A DNA stretch of 64,000 nucleotides from Psychrobacillus sp. FSL K6-2836 (GTDB taxonomy: Bacteria; Bacillota; Bacilli; Bacillales_A; Planococcaceae). This document shows positions 17,143-25,920 of the stretch, piece by piece; position 1 is the first letter of the stretch; every line of letters begins with the position of its first letter. The stretch spans positions 3,658,001 through 3,722,000 of the forward strand of contig NZ_JBBOOM010000001.1 of the NCBI RefSeq assembly GCF_038003085.1, given 5' to 3'. The position numbers and the translations under genes were made by a program. The notes under the pieces were generated by a model. The model saw nothing but the letters and a program-made list of their open reading frames with translations. It had not been told where the DNA came from and searched no databases.

Positions 17143-17190
17143 ATAAAAAACGAGCAGTGACATTTAGTCATCGCTCGTTTTTTATTTTTG
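17142..17190 (+). terminator. Terminator of ytnP
   Basis: An 11-bp A/T-footed stem, 17145-17155 with 17173-17183, extended inward by partial pairing (GTGAC/GTCAT) and followed by T-runs. Confidence 0.9.
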
Positions 17191-17237
17191 TGAATAATTA
17201 TCCAATTTCATCCAAAGTTTTACGGATTTATTAAAAG

Positions 17238-17354
17238 TAATGGATAAATTTACCGCTCAGCAAGTAAATCACATTTGAGAGCAAGTAAACAAACAATGAG
17301 CAAAAGTAAATTATAGAGGAAAGCAAGTAATTGGAGGGTCAAAGCAAGTAAATA
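17238..17354 (+). repeat. Family C intergenic repeat, copy 2
   Basis: Reads TAATGGATAAATTTACC, then a chain of AGCAAGTAAAT, GAGAGCAAGTAAACAAACA, AAAGTAAAT, AAAGCAAGTAA and AAAGCAAGTAAAT. It matches 10526-10620 in order and spacing of the main blocks. It lies in the 348-base gap between ytnP and ytzB; the rest of that gap holds only the two facing terminators. Confidence 0.65.
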
Positions 17355-17439
17355 GTCTTAGAGATAAAGATTTAATCAGTGAGAGTTTTTCTAATGAGAT
17401 AAATGGTAAGGATATTTTAATCGTGACGATTGAAAGATA

Positions 17440-17483
17440 AGAAAATGGCTAATCATAATAGAAATCATGACCAACCATTCTTT
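17440..17483 (-). terminator. Possible terminator of ytzB
   Basis: An imperfect stem pairing AGAATGGTTGGTCATGA with the region around 17440-17456 on the minus strand, 8 bases past the ytzB stop. It has mismatches and only a short T-run. Confidence 0.4.
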
Positions 17484-17490
17484 CCAGAGC

Positions 17491-17805
17491 TTAAATCTTC
17501 ACCAAATCGACGACGGATCCTGTTTTTGCATCTGCTGCAAACTCAAATTGCTCAAGTTCACCGTTTTTTACTCGAGAAATTCCACCTTTATACACATTCA
17601 TACTAATGGCTTCTTTTTGAAATTTCTCAGGCGTCATATATATCCATGATCCATCAATTGGACCCTCTTGTTTAAAAGAATTTTTAATTTCGTTTAATAC
17701 TAACTCTGCTGAACGATTGAAATCCATCTTATTTGTAGCTTTGCTGGCAATAACACCAATAACAATTCCAGTTCCAAGTCCCATCATATAATCCTTTAAT
17801 TTCAT
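17491..17805 (-). CDS. ytzB: Small PepSY-like membrane-anchored protein YtzB
   Basis: A 104-residue protein with one hydrophobic N-terminal segment (residues 7-21, MMGLGTGIVIGVIA) and a compact C-terminal domain ending FAADAKTGSVVDLVKI, typical of PepSY domains. The length and its position between ytnP and ytoP fit B. subtilis ytzB. PepSY domains are thought to restrain extracytoplasmic peptidases; no function has been shown for this protein. The start has AGGGAGGAAT at good spacing. Confidence 0.8.
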   Translation of the reverse strand: MKLKDYMMGLGTGIVIGVIASKATNKMDFNRSAELVLNEIKNSFKQEGPIDGSWIYMTPEKFQKEAISMNVYKGGISRVKNGELEQFEFAADAKTGSVVDLVKI

Positions 17806-17963
17806 TAGTATTCCTCCCTATCTCATTTTTTTTAGTGTATCATACATCCTCGTTTCGATTAAATTTTTCGGTTCACGAAGTTTTAATGTAGTAAACGAAC
17901 CGATCTTTTATTACAATAGAATGTGAAGATAATTTTCTACATAGCTTTAGGAGGCTTTTTTAT

Positions 17964-19037
17964 ATGAATGAAGAGACGCGCTCACTATTTAAAACGTTGA
18001 CAGAACTACCAGGAGCCCCTGGAAATGAGTATGCTGTTCGTGCCTTTATGCGCAATGAACTGACTAAATATTCAGATGAAATTGTTCAGGATAATTTAGG
18101 TGGAATATTTGGGCTTAAAAAAGGGGACGAAAATGGTCCAAAAATTTTAGTTGCAGGTCATATGGATGAAGTTGGATTTATGGTTTCTGGAATCACCGAT
18201 AATGGAATGATTCGTTTTCAACCATTGGGCGGTTGGTGGAGCCAGGTTTTACTTGCGCAAAGAGTAGACGTTGTCACTAAAGATCAAACAATTCCTGGAG
18301 TAATCGGTTCTATTCCTCCACACTTGTTAAGCGACGAGCTACGAAACAAACCGATGGATATAAAAAATATGCTAATTGATGTTGGAGCAGATGATAAAGA
18401 GGATGCTCTACGAATGGGTATTAAACCAGGAGATCAAATCTTACCGGTTTGTTCATTTACACCAATGGCAAATGATAAAAAAATTATGGCAAAGGCTTGG
18501 GACAATCGTTATGGCTGTGGTTTAGCAATTGAGCTTTTAAAAGAAGTACAAAATGAGCAATTGCCGAATATGCTTTATTCTGGTGCGAATGTTATGGAAG
18601 AAGTTGGTCTTAGAGGTGCACAGGCATCTGCGAACATGATTAATCCTGACTTATTCTTTGCCCTAGATGCAAGTCCTGCAAATGATGCTTCTGGTAACAA
18701 AAATGAGTTTGGACAACTAGGAAAAGGGGCATTACTACGAATTTTCGATCGTACAATGGTGACGCACCGTGGTATGCGTGAATTCGTTTTAGATACGGCA
18801 GAAACACATAAAATTCCATATCAGTATTTCATCTCACAGGGCGGAACAGACGCTGGACGTGTTCATACATCGAATGAAGGTATCCCAAGTGCAGTAATCG
18901 GTATTTGCTCACGATATATCCATACGTCAGCTTCTATTATTCATACAGATGATTATGCTGCAGCGAAAGAGCTTATTGTAAAACTAGTTAAGTCATGCGA
19001 TCGTACAACTTTGGAGACAATTAAAGCGAATGTATAA
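17964..19037 (+). CDS. ytoP: M42-family aminopeptidase YtoP
   Basis: A 357-residue cocatalytic metallo-aminopeptidase related to glutamyl/deblocking aminopeptidases. Visible metal and catalytic residues: [10 protein letters not shown] (histidine, near residue 68), [10 protein letters not shown] (aspartate, near 182), EEVGLRGA (glutamates, near 214) and the C-terminal [13 protein letters not shown] histidine. These enzymes form dodecamers and trim N-terminal residues from peptides. SD AGGAGG lies 10 bases before the ATG. It is followed by its own terminator. Confidence 0.92.
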   Translation: MNEETRSLFKTLTELPGAPGNEYAVRAFMRNELTKYSDEIVQDNLGGIFGLKKGDENGPKILVAGHMDEVGFMVSGITDNGMIRFQPLGGWWSQVLLAQRVDVVTKDQTIPGVIGSIPPHLLSDELRNKPMDIKNMLIDVGADDKEDALRMGIKPGDQILPVCSFTPMANDKKIMAKAWDNRYGCGLAIELLKEVQNEQLPNMLYSGANVMEEVGLRGAQASANMINPDLFFALDASPANDASGNKNEFGQLGKGALLRIFDRTMVTHRGMREFVLDTAETHKIPYQYFISQGGTDAGRVHTSNEGIPSAVIGICSRYIHTSASIIHTDDYAAAKELIVKLVKSCDRTTLETIKANV

Positions 19038-19083
19038 ATGAACAAATTTTCAACAGAAAATATAATTTAACTTCGACAATTTT

Positions 19084-19112
19084 AAAAGATGCCTCCCGGG
19101 GCATCTTTTTAT
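19084..19112 (+). terminator. Terminator of ytoP
   Basis: A perfect 10-bp stem, 19084-19093 with 19100-19109, 6-base loop TCCCGG, ending in five T. Confidence 0.85.
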
Positions 19113-19132
19113 CTAGAAAGGGGGATTAATGT

Positions 19133-19654
19133 ATGAAAATATTAATAGGTACACATAATAGAGCTAAAACAAAAGCGGTTCAAGCGATTTCAAGTATTTA
19201 TTATCCAAATGCTAAATTTGAGAATATAGAAGTTCCATCCCTAGTTTCCGATCAACCATTGAGTCAGGAAGAGACAAGGCAAGGTGCTATTAACCGAGCC
19301 AAGCATCTTATGGAAGATACAGATGCTCTGTTTGGAATAGGTTTAGAAGGTGGAGTTCAAGAAATAGATGGCCAGATGTACATTTGTAATTGGGGTGCCC
19401 TGGTGACACAAAAGGGAGATGTTTTTACGGCTACTGGAGCTGGAGTTCCACTGCCTAAGGAATTAGCAGAACAATTACTAGGCGGTGCGGAACTTGGGCC
19501 TGTAATGGACGTCTATACTAATAAGAACGATATTCGACATGATGAAGGTGCAATTGGTGTATTTTCAAATGGACTTGTTAATAGAAGTACTATGTTTGAG
19601 CATATAATGCTTTTATTGATAGGGCAATTTGAATTTGCCAATAAGCCCAAGTAG
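19133..19654 (+). CDS. DUF84 / YjjX-type inosine-xanthosine triphosphatase-like protein
   Basis: A 173-residue protein with the DUF84 pattern: IGTHNRAKTKAVQ at residues 4-16 and GIGLEGGVQEIDGQMYICNWGALV at about 63-86. YjjX of this family hydrolyses non-canonical purine nucleoside triphosphates, which keeps ITP and XTP out of nucleic acids. The activity of the bacillar members is inferred. SD AAAGGGGG precedes the ATG. It stands between the ytoP terminator and the lipoprotein gene. Confidence 0.82.
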   Translation: MKILIGTHNRAKTKAVQAISSIYYPNAKFENIEVPSLVSDQPLSQEETRQGAINRAKHLMEDTDALFGIGLEGGVQEIDGQMYICNWGALVTQKGDVFTATGAGVPLPKELAEQLLGGAELGPVMDVYTNKNDIRHDEGAIGVFSNGLVNRSTMFEHIMLLLIGQFEFANKPK

Positions 19655-19717
19655 TTGCAACTGTAGAAAATCATCGTTAAAATATATACCAGTTATGCAC
19701 TGAATGGAGGAAAGGGA

Positions 19718-20230
19718 ATGGCTCGAAAATGGATGCGATTCTTGATCGCGTCACTAGCTGTCATTTTATTAGCTGGATGTTCTTCTCTGGAAGAACAGTC
19801 TCTAGATGGGCTTGAGAATGCAAAAGTAGTGTTTCAAGACGATGCAGAAAAACCAAATGAAAAAGTGAATGATATGAATATATTTATACCTAGTGGTTTT
19901 TCAATAGAGGAAGAATCGGATACGACGAATATTATTCTTTCAAAAGGAAATGATTCATATATTCTCTTTATTAATCCAAATGAATTACAGAGCAGTCAAC
20001 TATACTATGATTTAATGACGTCAGATAGTAATCTAGAAGTATTAGATGAAAAAACATTTGAGCAAAATGGTCGATTTGGATTTGCTGCAATTATTGAAAA
20101 CAGTAAAGAAAAGTATGAGCTTATAACGAGTATTGGTGGTATTAAATTAACAACTATTTCAGAGCAACAAAATATTGCCAATAACTTAGAGGACATGATG
20201 CTAATTGTGAGGTCAATTTCAACAAACTAG
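19718..20230 (+). CDS. Putative lipoprotein of unknown function
   Basis: A 170-residue secreted lipoprotein. There is a positively charged start (MARKWMR), a hydrophobic core and the lipobox LLAGC with the modified cysteine at residue 21. The mature part (about 150 residues) is acidic with a two-domain beta-rich look, and I do not recognise a family. It ends 13 bases before the thioredoxin-like gene, so it is probably in the same operon as ytpP. B. subtilis lacks a gene at this exact place as far as I recall. Confidence 0.75.
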   Translation: MARKWMRFLIASLAVILLAGCSSLEEQSLDGLENAKVVFQDDAEKPNEKVNDMNIFIPSGFSIEEESDTTNIILSKGNDSYILFINPNELQSSQLYYDLMTSDSNLEVLDEKTFEQNGRFGFAAIIENSKEKYELITSIGGIKLTTISEQQNIANNLEDMMLIVRSISTN

Positions 20231-20243
20231 AGGAGTGATACAT

Positions 20244-20555
20244 ATGGAAAACCTAGCTTCAATAGAACAATTCGAACAGTTAAAGCAGCAAGGAAAAGTC
20301 GTGTTTAAATTCACAGCCGGCTGGTGTCCAGATTGTCATTTTATCGATCCATTTATGGGTGAGGTAGAAGAAAAATTTACGGATATCACTTTTATATCTG
20401 TAGACCGTGATCAGTTTATCGATTTATGTATCGAGCTTGATATATTTGGTATTCCTAGTTTCCTAGCATTTGAAAATGGCGAAGAAAAAGGTCGATTTGT
20501 TAGTAAGGATCGTAAAACTAGGGAAGAAATTGAATCATTTCTTCAATCGATTTAA
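20244..20555 (+). CDS. ytpP: Thioredoxin-like protein YtpP
   Basis: A 103-residue thioredoxin-fold protein. The redox motif is GWCPDCH (CxxC near residue 30), with the cis-proline in FGIPSFLAF. Such proteins reduce disulfides or act in oxidative stress defence; bacillar YtpP is a thioredoxin-like protein of unproven partner. The ATG at 20244 with AGAGGAG 8 bases upstream is chosen over the GTG at 20235. It is followed by a strong terminator before ytpQ. Confidence 0.87.
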   Translation: MENLASIEQFEQLKQQGKVVFKFTAGWCPDCHFIDPFMGEVEEKFTDITFISVDRDQFIDLCIELDIFGIPSFLAFENGEEKGRFVSKDRKTREEIESFLQSI

Positions 20556-20560
20556 TCCAT

Positions 20561-20594
20561 CAAAACGGTTCACCTAGTGGACCGTTTTGTTTTA
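20561..20594 (+). terminator. Terminator of ytpP
   Basis: Stem 20561-20573 with 20577-20589, including one G-T pair, then TTTT. Confidence 0.85.
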
Positions 20595-20613
20595 TGAAAG
20601 GAAAAGATAAAAG

Positions 20614-21429
20614 ATGAAAGCACTTGAACTAGTAAGACTCTTAAAAACAAAGCTTTCCGAAGATCTATATACGTATGATTATAATAGAGAAACAAATAAG
20701 CTCAGATTGACTCATAAAGCAACAGGAAAAGGAATTGAGATTTCAGTTCCTCCAATTTTAGCTAAATATGAAACGAAAAAAGAAGCGGCGATTAATGAGG
20801 TAGTGTATACGATACACGAAACATTTAAAGCTATGGAAAAAGAGATGGCTGGTGAAATAGATCCATCATTTTCGGTATATCCAGTTATTCGTTCCACTTC
20901 TTTTCCACTTAATTCTAATGAGGGTAATCGTTTTATCACGAAGGATCATACAGCAGAGACTCGTATTTACTATGCAGTTGATCTAGGTAGCACTTACCGT
21001 TTACTAGATGAAAAAATGTTGGCGGATTGGAAAATAAGAGAGACAGAAGTACGTGAACGAGCACTCTTCCAAGTAAGAAATTTAGAAAATCACTTTAAAA
21101 CAGATGAGGTAGCAGGCAATATTTTTTATTTCTTTAATAATAACGATGGATACGATGCAAGTCGTATACTAAACGAATCGCTATTAAAAGAGATGAAAAA
21201 GAAAATTACCGGAGATATGACTATTTCTGTACCCCATCAAGATGTTATGATAATTGGTGATATAAGAAATGAAACAGGTTACGACGTTCTAGCGCAAATG
21301 ACGATGCATTTCTTCACCGTAGGAATCGTACCGATTACTTCATTATCTTTCATCTATGACAATGGAGATTTAGAACCAATATTTATCATGGCGAAAAATC
21401 GAGTATCAAAGGAGAACGAAGACAAATGA
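20614..21429 (+). CDS. ytpQ: DUF1444 protein YtpQ
   Basis: A 271-residue conserved soluble protein of the DUF1444 family, placed as in B. subtilis between ytpP and ytpR. It has an N-terminal basic region and a C-terminal domain with VPHQDVMIIGDIRNETGYDVLAQM. The function is unknown. AAAGGAAAAG is the ribosome-binding site. Its stop overlaps the ytpR start (ATGA), so the two are translationally coupled. Confidence 0.82.
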   Translation: MKALELVRLLKTKLSEDLYTYDYNRETNKLRLTHKATGKGIEISVPPILAKYETKKEAAINEVVYTIHETFKAMEKEMAGEIDPSFSVYPVIRSTSFPLNSNEGNRFITKDHTAETRIYYAVDLGSTYRLLDEKMLADWKIRETEVRERALFQVRNLENHFKTDEVAGNIFYFFNNNDGYDASRILNESLLKEMKKKITGDMTISVPHQDVMIIGDIRNETGYDVLAQMTMHFFTVGIVPITSLSFIYDNGDLEPIFIMAKNRVSKENEDK

Positions 21430-22031
21430 ATATTTTTTACAACAAACCTGGAGTTGGAGATGTATTATTAATCCAATTAACACCTGAAAAAAAACAAAAA
21501 GTTATAACGGAAACAAATGGCGATGTTACGCAAGTAAAAGATGCACAAACAAACGAAGTGTTGGCTATCAACATTTTTGAATTCAGTAAATATAAAGAAC
21601 TGGATGTACAAGGTAATGTTCCTTTAACTGCTGAAATAGTAGAAGCTGTACAACAAATTTTAACGAAAAATGACGTTTCTTTTACCTTAGAAGTGGATCT
21701 ATCTCCTAAGTTTGTAGTCGGCCATGTGGACTCGTTAGAACAGCACCCAAATGCCGATAAATTAAAAGTATGCCAAGTAAACGTTGGGGAATCTACGTTG
21801 CAAATCGTATGTGGTGCACCTAACGTAGAAGCAGGACAAAAAGTAGTAGTAGCTAAAGTAGGTGCAGTAATGCCTTCAGGAATGGTTATTAAAGACGCTG
21901 AACTTAGAGGTGTTGCATCGAGTGGTATGCTATGCTCTGCAAGAGAATTGGCGATTCCAAACGCTCCAGAAGTAAAAGGAATTCTTATTTTAGACGAGCA
22001 AAAAGAAGTTGGAAGTGAATTTTTAGTTTAA
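21426..22031 (+). CDS. ytpR: tRNA-binding-domain protein YtpR
   Basis: A 201-residue protein whose C-terminal half (from about residue 90) is an OB-fold EMAPII/PheT-type tRNA-binding domain: VGHVDSLEQHPNADKLKVCQV and VCGAPNVEAGQKVVVAKVGA are the diagnostic segments, followed by ELRGVASSGMLCSARELAI. The N-terminal 85 residues belong to the DUF4479 type. A role in tRNA or translation is assumed from the domain. It is coupled to ytpQ and closed by the terminator at 22038. Confidence 0.88.
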   Translation: MNIFYNKPGVGDVLLIQLTPEKKQKVITETNGDVTQVKDAQTNEVLAINIFEFSKYKELDVQGNVPLTAEIVEAVQQILTKNDVSFTLEVDLSPKFVVGHVDSLEQHPNADKLKVCQVNVGESTLQIVCGAPNVEAGQKVVVAKVGAVMPSGMVIKDAELRGVASSGMLCSARELAIPNAPEVKGILILDEQKEVGSEFLV

Positions 22032-22036
22032 TGAAT

Positions 22037-22066
22037 GAAAAGCATGCCTTATAGGTGTGCTTTTTT
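22037..22066 (+). terminator. Terminator of ytpQR
   Basis: An 11-bp stem, 22038-22048 with 22054-22064, with two G-T pairs, 5-base loop and T-run. Confidence 0.85.
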
Positions 22067-22570
22067 CGTTAATGAACAAAACAGTACATATAATGACCTC
22101 TATGATTTCCCCTTCAGGCGGACGCTTACCGTAGTCGTTCCCACAGCCTATTTCGCTGCAGGTCTTCACCTAACGCTAATCTCTCTGGAGTTACCGCCTT
22201 GCGATCCAATCATTTAAGTGAGTAGTTATTATTAATTAAAGTAGCCTTTATGAAAAACACGATGAATATGCAGGGTCATTTAAAGGCACTATGCTTTGCA
22301 GTCTCCCTCGTGACTAGAGAACAAACGATTAGTAATACGATTCTACACATTTAGTCTGTGAATTAGCAAAAAAATAGTTAAATTATCCATTATGCAAGAA
22401 ATAAGACGTTTCTGGAAAACTAGTAAAAAAACCTTCCTATTTATAGAACAAGCGCCCGAAGATATAATTTCGGTCGCTCTAACGCCACTCTATATGATAG
22501 ATACCAGTTAATTTTATGTCGTATACTTTTTGACTAGTAGAAGAAATACATAAGAAATGACCTGAGGGAG

Positions 22571-22740
22571 GTGTCTGCCAGACAAACGCCAAAAGAGAGG
22601 CTGGTCGTGACTCAGTCACCACCTGCCTCTCAAAAAAACAATCGGTAATAATATTGCAAGTCTGTCCAAAGCACTTCGGAAACTAAACAGGTTTTGAACT
22701 TAAAGCACTGGGTCTCTTGGTTCGGTTATCCTAAATTGGA
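22571..22740 (+). repeat. Family A structured repeat, copy 1
   Basis: Aligned with 31861-32025 and 37331-37510: shared blocks are CAAACGCC, TCGGTAATAATAT, TCTGTCCAAAG..CTTCGGAAA and AAACAGGTT.T.A..TTAAAG. In place of the hairpin of the other copies it has GAGAGGC...GTGAC-loop-GTCAC...GCCTCTC (22595-22631), paired apart from two mismatches. The GATTACCGA segment of the other copies is missing. It lies downstream of, and in the same direction as, ytpQR. Confidence 0.75.
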
Positions 22741-22814
22741 ATAGTTAGTAACACTCCACTTATCTAATTAAGACGATACATGAATTTCAATGTTGGTTAA
22801 TGATGTTCATATGT

Positions 22815-22848
22815 TATTTTACTTGCGAATCGGAATATTTATCCATTA
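22815..22848 (-). repeat. Family C repeat fragment, copy 3
   Basis: On the minus strand it reads TAATGGATAAATATTCC followed by CGCAAGTAAA, matching the first half of the copies at 10526 and 17238 in order and spacing. Confidence 0.5.
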
Positions 22849-22989
22849 ATTTCGACCTCCCAATACATAAGTGGCATTTTCGGGATAGGTAAAATTGTAA
22901 AACACATGATTTTTTTCCCATTCTACCTCATAAATACAGACGAAACCTATTATTATTGGTAGAATAAGAGGTATCTTTTAGAAAGAGTG

Positions 22990-25479
22990 ATGAATTTGAA
23001 TTGGTTAAAAAAACTATTTGCATCAGAAGAAAAAGAATATGAAGAGGAATACAAAGAGCAGCAACAAATAGTACATTCTAAAGCGAAGAAAACTCCTTTT
23101 CGTTTCCCGTTAATATCAGATGAAGAGAAAAATGAGACATTATATGGATATCCAAAGGAAGAAAAAATAGTTGAAACATATAAAGAAGAACCTTATTTCA
23201 AGGAGCCCGAATATAAACCATTACATACACAAAACTTATGGCAGCAAAGAGCGCAACCTACTGTAATACATCGGGCAGAGAAGAAAATAGTAGAGGAAAA
23301 AAAAGTAGTAGATACTCCCGTTATAAATCGAAAGAAAAGAGCATTCACACCTACAGAAGTGCCTTCTCCGATTTATGGATATTCCAAAACAACAATAGAT
23401 AATAAAGTAAAAGAAAAAGAGATTTTAGTAGAAAAAGAACAAAAAACGGATACGGTAAGTTCAGAGGTACTATTTAATCCGGAACCAATTAGTCCAGTAC
23501 AAGAAGTGGTGGAAGAAGTAAGCCATGTAATTCAAGCAAGTGAAGTTGAACAATTTGTCCAGGGAAATGAAGTAGAAGAAGTTCGAGAGGTTGAAGTAGT
23601 ACAGGATGACCTACAACTAACTGAGCTTGTAGAAGTTGTACAAGCAGAGGTAGCTGTAACGCAAGCACAAGATACAATTGAACCAGTTCATAATGAAGTG
23701 GAAGATGCACAAGAGGTTGAAGTAGTTCAGGATGATTTACAAGTAACTGAGTTAGTAGAAGTTGTACAAGCAGAGGTAGCTGTAACGCAAGTACAAGAAA
23801 CAATTGAACCAGTTCAAAATATGGAGATCCTAGAAACAGAAAAACCTGTGAAAGAAAACATTAGACCTTTTAATGTACTAATGTTGAAATCAGATAAAAG
23901 TAAAATGAATAGAATAGATACTATGAACAAAATATCCCCTGTTGCAAAGAAAGCGGTCACTACAACAGCGCCATCAATTCAACAGGAACAAAAACAAATG
24001 ATTGAGCAGGTTCAAGTGAATAAGCAAGAAATAGAGCCAATAGTAGTGGAAGAGCAAGAAGAAATCCAAACAAATTATGTAAGACCATCTTTTAGTCATT
24101 TACTTCCGCCCGAAATGAATGTGGAGGATAAAGAATGGATGGAGGAACAGGCATTCACGTTAGTAGATACGCTATCTCATTTTCAAGTTACGGGTGAAAT
24201 TGTTCAAATGGTACAGGGACCAGCCGTCACCCAATTTGAAATTACAGTTGGTCAGGGGACTAAAGTAAGTAAAATACGTAACCTAGCGGATGACCTAAAG
24301 CTTGCATTAGCAGCAAAGGATATTCGAATTCAAGCACCTATTCCAGGAAAGAGCTCAATAGGAATTGAGATACCAAACAGAAAATCTCGTGCAGTGCGCT
24401 TATCTGAAGTAATAAATACAGATACATTTTTACACTCAGAATCCCCGCTAGAGGCGGCCTTAGGATTGGATCTTACAGGCAAACCAGTGACATTGGATTT
24501 GCGTAAAATGCCGCATGGACTAATTGCGGGAGCGACTGGATCTGGGAAATCTGTATTTATTAACTCATTATTAGTAAGTCTGTTGTATAAAGCGACGCCT
24601 GATGAAGTAAAATTATTACTAATCGATCCAAAAATGGTTGAGCTTGCACCATTTAATCATATTCCCCATCTTGTCAGTCCAGTCATTACGGATGTAAAAG
24701 CCGCAACTGCTGCATTGAAATGGGCAGTGGAGGAAATGGAACGACGCTATCAATTGTTTGCACATATTGGTGTGCGAGATATTACTAGGTATAATACGCT
24801 TGCTACAGAAAAGCGGCAGTTTGCGCAAAAACTGCCTTATATTGTCATTGTAATTGATGAGCTTGCTGACTTAATGATGATGGCGCCTACAGAAGTAGAG
24901 GACGCTATATGCCGAATCGCACAAAAAGCAAGAGCATGTGGCATACATTTAGTATTAGCTACACAGCGTCCTTCAGTAGACGTAATTACTGGTCTGATCA
25001 AAGCTAATATCCCTACACGAATTGCATTTTCTGTATCCTCACAAATTGATTCGCGTACCATTTTAGATCAGCAGGGCGCGGAACGTTTGCTAGGAAAAGG
25101 AGATATGCTTTATCAAGGGAATGGTATGTCTAGTCCTGTACGTATCCAAGGTACGTATGTCTCAGATGATGAAATTGAAAGTGTTATTGAATATGCTAGA
25201 AGTCAAGGTAATCCAGATTATATGTTTGAGCAAGAGGAGCTTCTCCAAAAAGAAATTACTTCTGAGCAGGATGATTTATTTGAAGAGGCTTGCCGTTTTA
25301 TCGTAGAGCAAGGCACTGCATCCACTTCGTTATTACAACGTAAATTCCATCTAGGATATAATCGAGCAGCTCGTTTAATAGATGCCATGTATGAAAATGG
25401 ATATATTACGGAGCAAAAGGGAAGTAAGGCAAGAGATGTACTATTAACGAGCGATACGCTAGATGAAATATTTAGTTAA
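22990..25479 (+). CDS. sftA: DNA translocase SftA (FtsK/SpoIIIE family)
   Basis: A soluble septum-associated DNA pump that clears chromosome from the closing septum. The 829 residues comprise a long charged linker (about 1-370) with no membrane helix, the alpha/beta core and the P-loop ATPase with GATGSGKS (near 514), IDELADLMM (Walker B) and the C-terminal gamma winged-helix DNA-reader (last 65 residues, CRFIVEQGTASTSLLQRKF). The lack of N-terminal membrane helices separates it from SpoIIIE. A GTG at 22987 or TTG at 22996 are alternative starts; no strong ribosome-binding site decides. The linker holds a tandem repeat. Confidence 0.92.
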   Translation: MNLNWLKKLFASEEKEYEEEYKEQQQIVHSKAKKTPFRFPLISDEEKNETLYGYPKEEKIVETYKEEPYFKEPEYKPLHTQNLWQQRAQPTVIHRAEKKIVEEKKVVDTPVINRKKRAFTPTEVPSPIYGYSKTTIDNKVKEKEILVEKEQKTDTVSSEVLFNPEPISPVQEVVEEVSHVIQASEVEQFVQGNEVEEVREVEVVQDDLQLTELVEVVQAEVAVTQAQDTIEPVHNEVEDAQEVEVVQDDLQVTELVEVVQAEVAVTQVQETIEPVQNMEILETEKPVKENIRPFNVLMLKSDKSKMNRIDTMNKISPVAKKAVTTTAPSIQQEQKQMIEQVQVNKQEIEPIVVEEQEEIQTNYVRPSFSHLLPPEMNVEDKEWMEEQAFTLVDTLSHFQVTGEIVQMVQGPAVTQFEITVGQGTKVSKIRNLADDLKLALAAKDIRIQAPIPGKSSIGIEIPNRKSRAVRLSEVINTDTFLHSESPLEAALGLDLTGKPVTLDLRKMPHGLIAGATGSGKSVFINSLLVSLLYKATPDEVKLLLIDPKMVELAPFNHIPHLVSPVITDVKAATAALKWAVEEMERRYQLFAHIGVRDITRYNTLATEKRQFAQKLPYIVIVIDELADLMMMAPTEVEDAICRIAQKARACGIHLVLATQRPSVDVITGLIKANIPTRIAFSVSSQIDSRTILDQQGAERLLGKGDMLYQGNGMSSPVRIQGTYVSDDEIESVIEYARSQGNPDYMFEQEELLQKEITSEQDDLFEEACRFIVEQGTASTSLLQRKFHLGYNRAARLIDAMYENGYITEQKGSKARDVLLTSDTLDEIFS
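23587..23820 (+). repeat. In-frame 126-base tandem repeat in the sftA linker
   Basis: Units 23587-23712 and 23713-about 23820 encode two near-identical 42-residue stretches beginning EVEVVQDDLQ and containing TELVEVVQAEVAVTQ. The period is exactly 126 bases, so the frame is kept; only a few third-position and conservative changes separate the units. Confidence 0.9.
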
Positions 25480-25509
25480 AATTGTTTATCACGCTTTAAT
25501 AGGCAAGGT

Positions 25510-25720
25510 CGATTAAAGTCGCCACTTCCTGTGGCAACATCGGCACTAGTACGTCCTGTACTTCGTACGATTCCCGATTCAGTGTATGTCCCAATCAACA
25601 AAGCGAAAGTGGGAGATCAACTGCCCGTAAAGCTCGACGTAGAACTAGACGATAAGCGCCACATCGTGTGGCTTCGGTTATGTAACTCGCATTCTGCGAG
25701 CTACGGGCTAACAAAACGTT
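25510..25720. repeat. Family E chain of four short perfect hairpins
   Basis: The 441-base gap between sftA and murC holds four perfect hairpins in series: 25521-25535 (5 bp, loop TTCCT), 25548-25562 (5 bp, loop GTCCT), 25658-25672 (6 bp, loop TCG) and 25686-25700 (6 bp, loop TTC). A 63-codon frame across it (25531-25722) has no ribosome-binding site and is taken as spurious. Family membership elsewhere in the genome is inferred from its style; only one copy is in the window. Confidence 0.5.
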
Positions 25721-25769
25721 AATCACTCAGGCATTGCCGCAGGACGCGGTGTTTTTTTCCTGAGTACCA

Positions 25770-25805
25770 TCAATCAGTGGGATAAAGAAAAAAACCACTG
25801 ATTGA
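25770..25805. terminator. Perfect hairpin before murC (possible terminator)
   Basis: An 11-bp arm at 25770-25780 pairs with 25795-25805 around a purine-rich loop. Just upstream ACTCAGG and CCTGAGT flank a stretch with seven T (25727-25765). No clean T-run follows the hairpin on the plus strand, so its role is uncertain. Confidence 0.4.
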
Positions 25806-25920
25806 AGTTTCACTTTATTAAAGTTTTACAAGAAAAGTGATATAATTATAAATACGTCTAAATAGGCGCATGAAATATTTAATGTATATAAGTGGGGCGA
25901 ATCCCAGGAGGTTTCTACGT

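Larger units (their letters stand above)
22067..22989. other. Long intergenic region between ytpR and sftA
   Basis: About 920 bases with no convincing gene in any frame. It holds a degenerate fragment around 22100-22215 of the GATTTCC..TTCAGGCGGACGCTT type also seen near 36890, a small imperfect hairpin near 22453-22485 (GCGCCCGAA with TTCGGTCGC), family A copy 1 (22571-22740), and a reverse family C fragment (22815-22848). The sftA promoter must lie in the last 130 bases; I could not settle it. Confidence 0.6.

Noticed and set aside
22067..22989. A CRISPR array or tRNA cluster in the long ytpR-sftA gap
   Set aside because: No regularly spaced direct repeats and no cloverleaf with a conserved TTCGA-type T-arm were seen.
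23489..23803. Leucine-rich antisense frame of 104 residues in sftA
   Set aside because: Product of the glutamate/valine-rich tandem repeat read backwards.
25531..25722. 63-codon frame between sftA and murC
   Set aside because: Covers the chain of short hairpins, lacks a ribosome-binding site; taken as repeat sequence.
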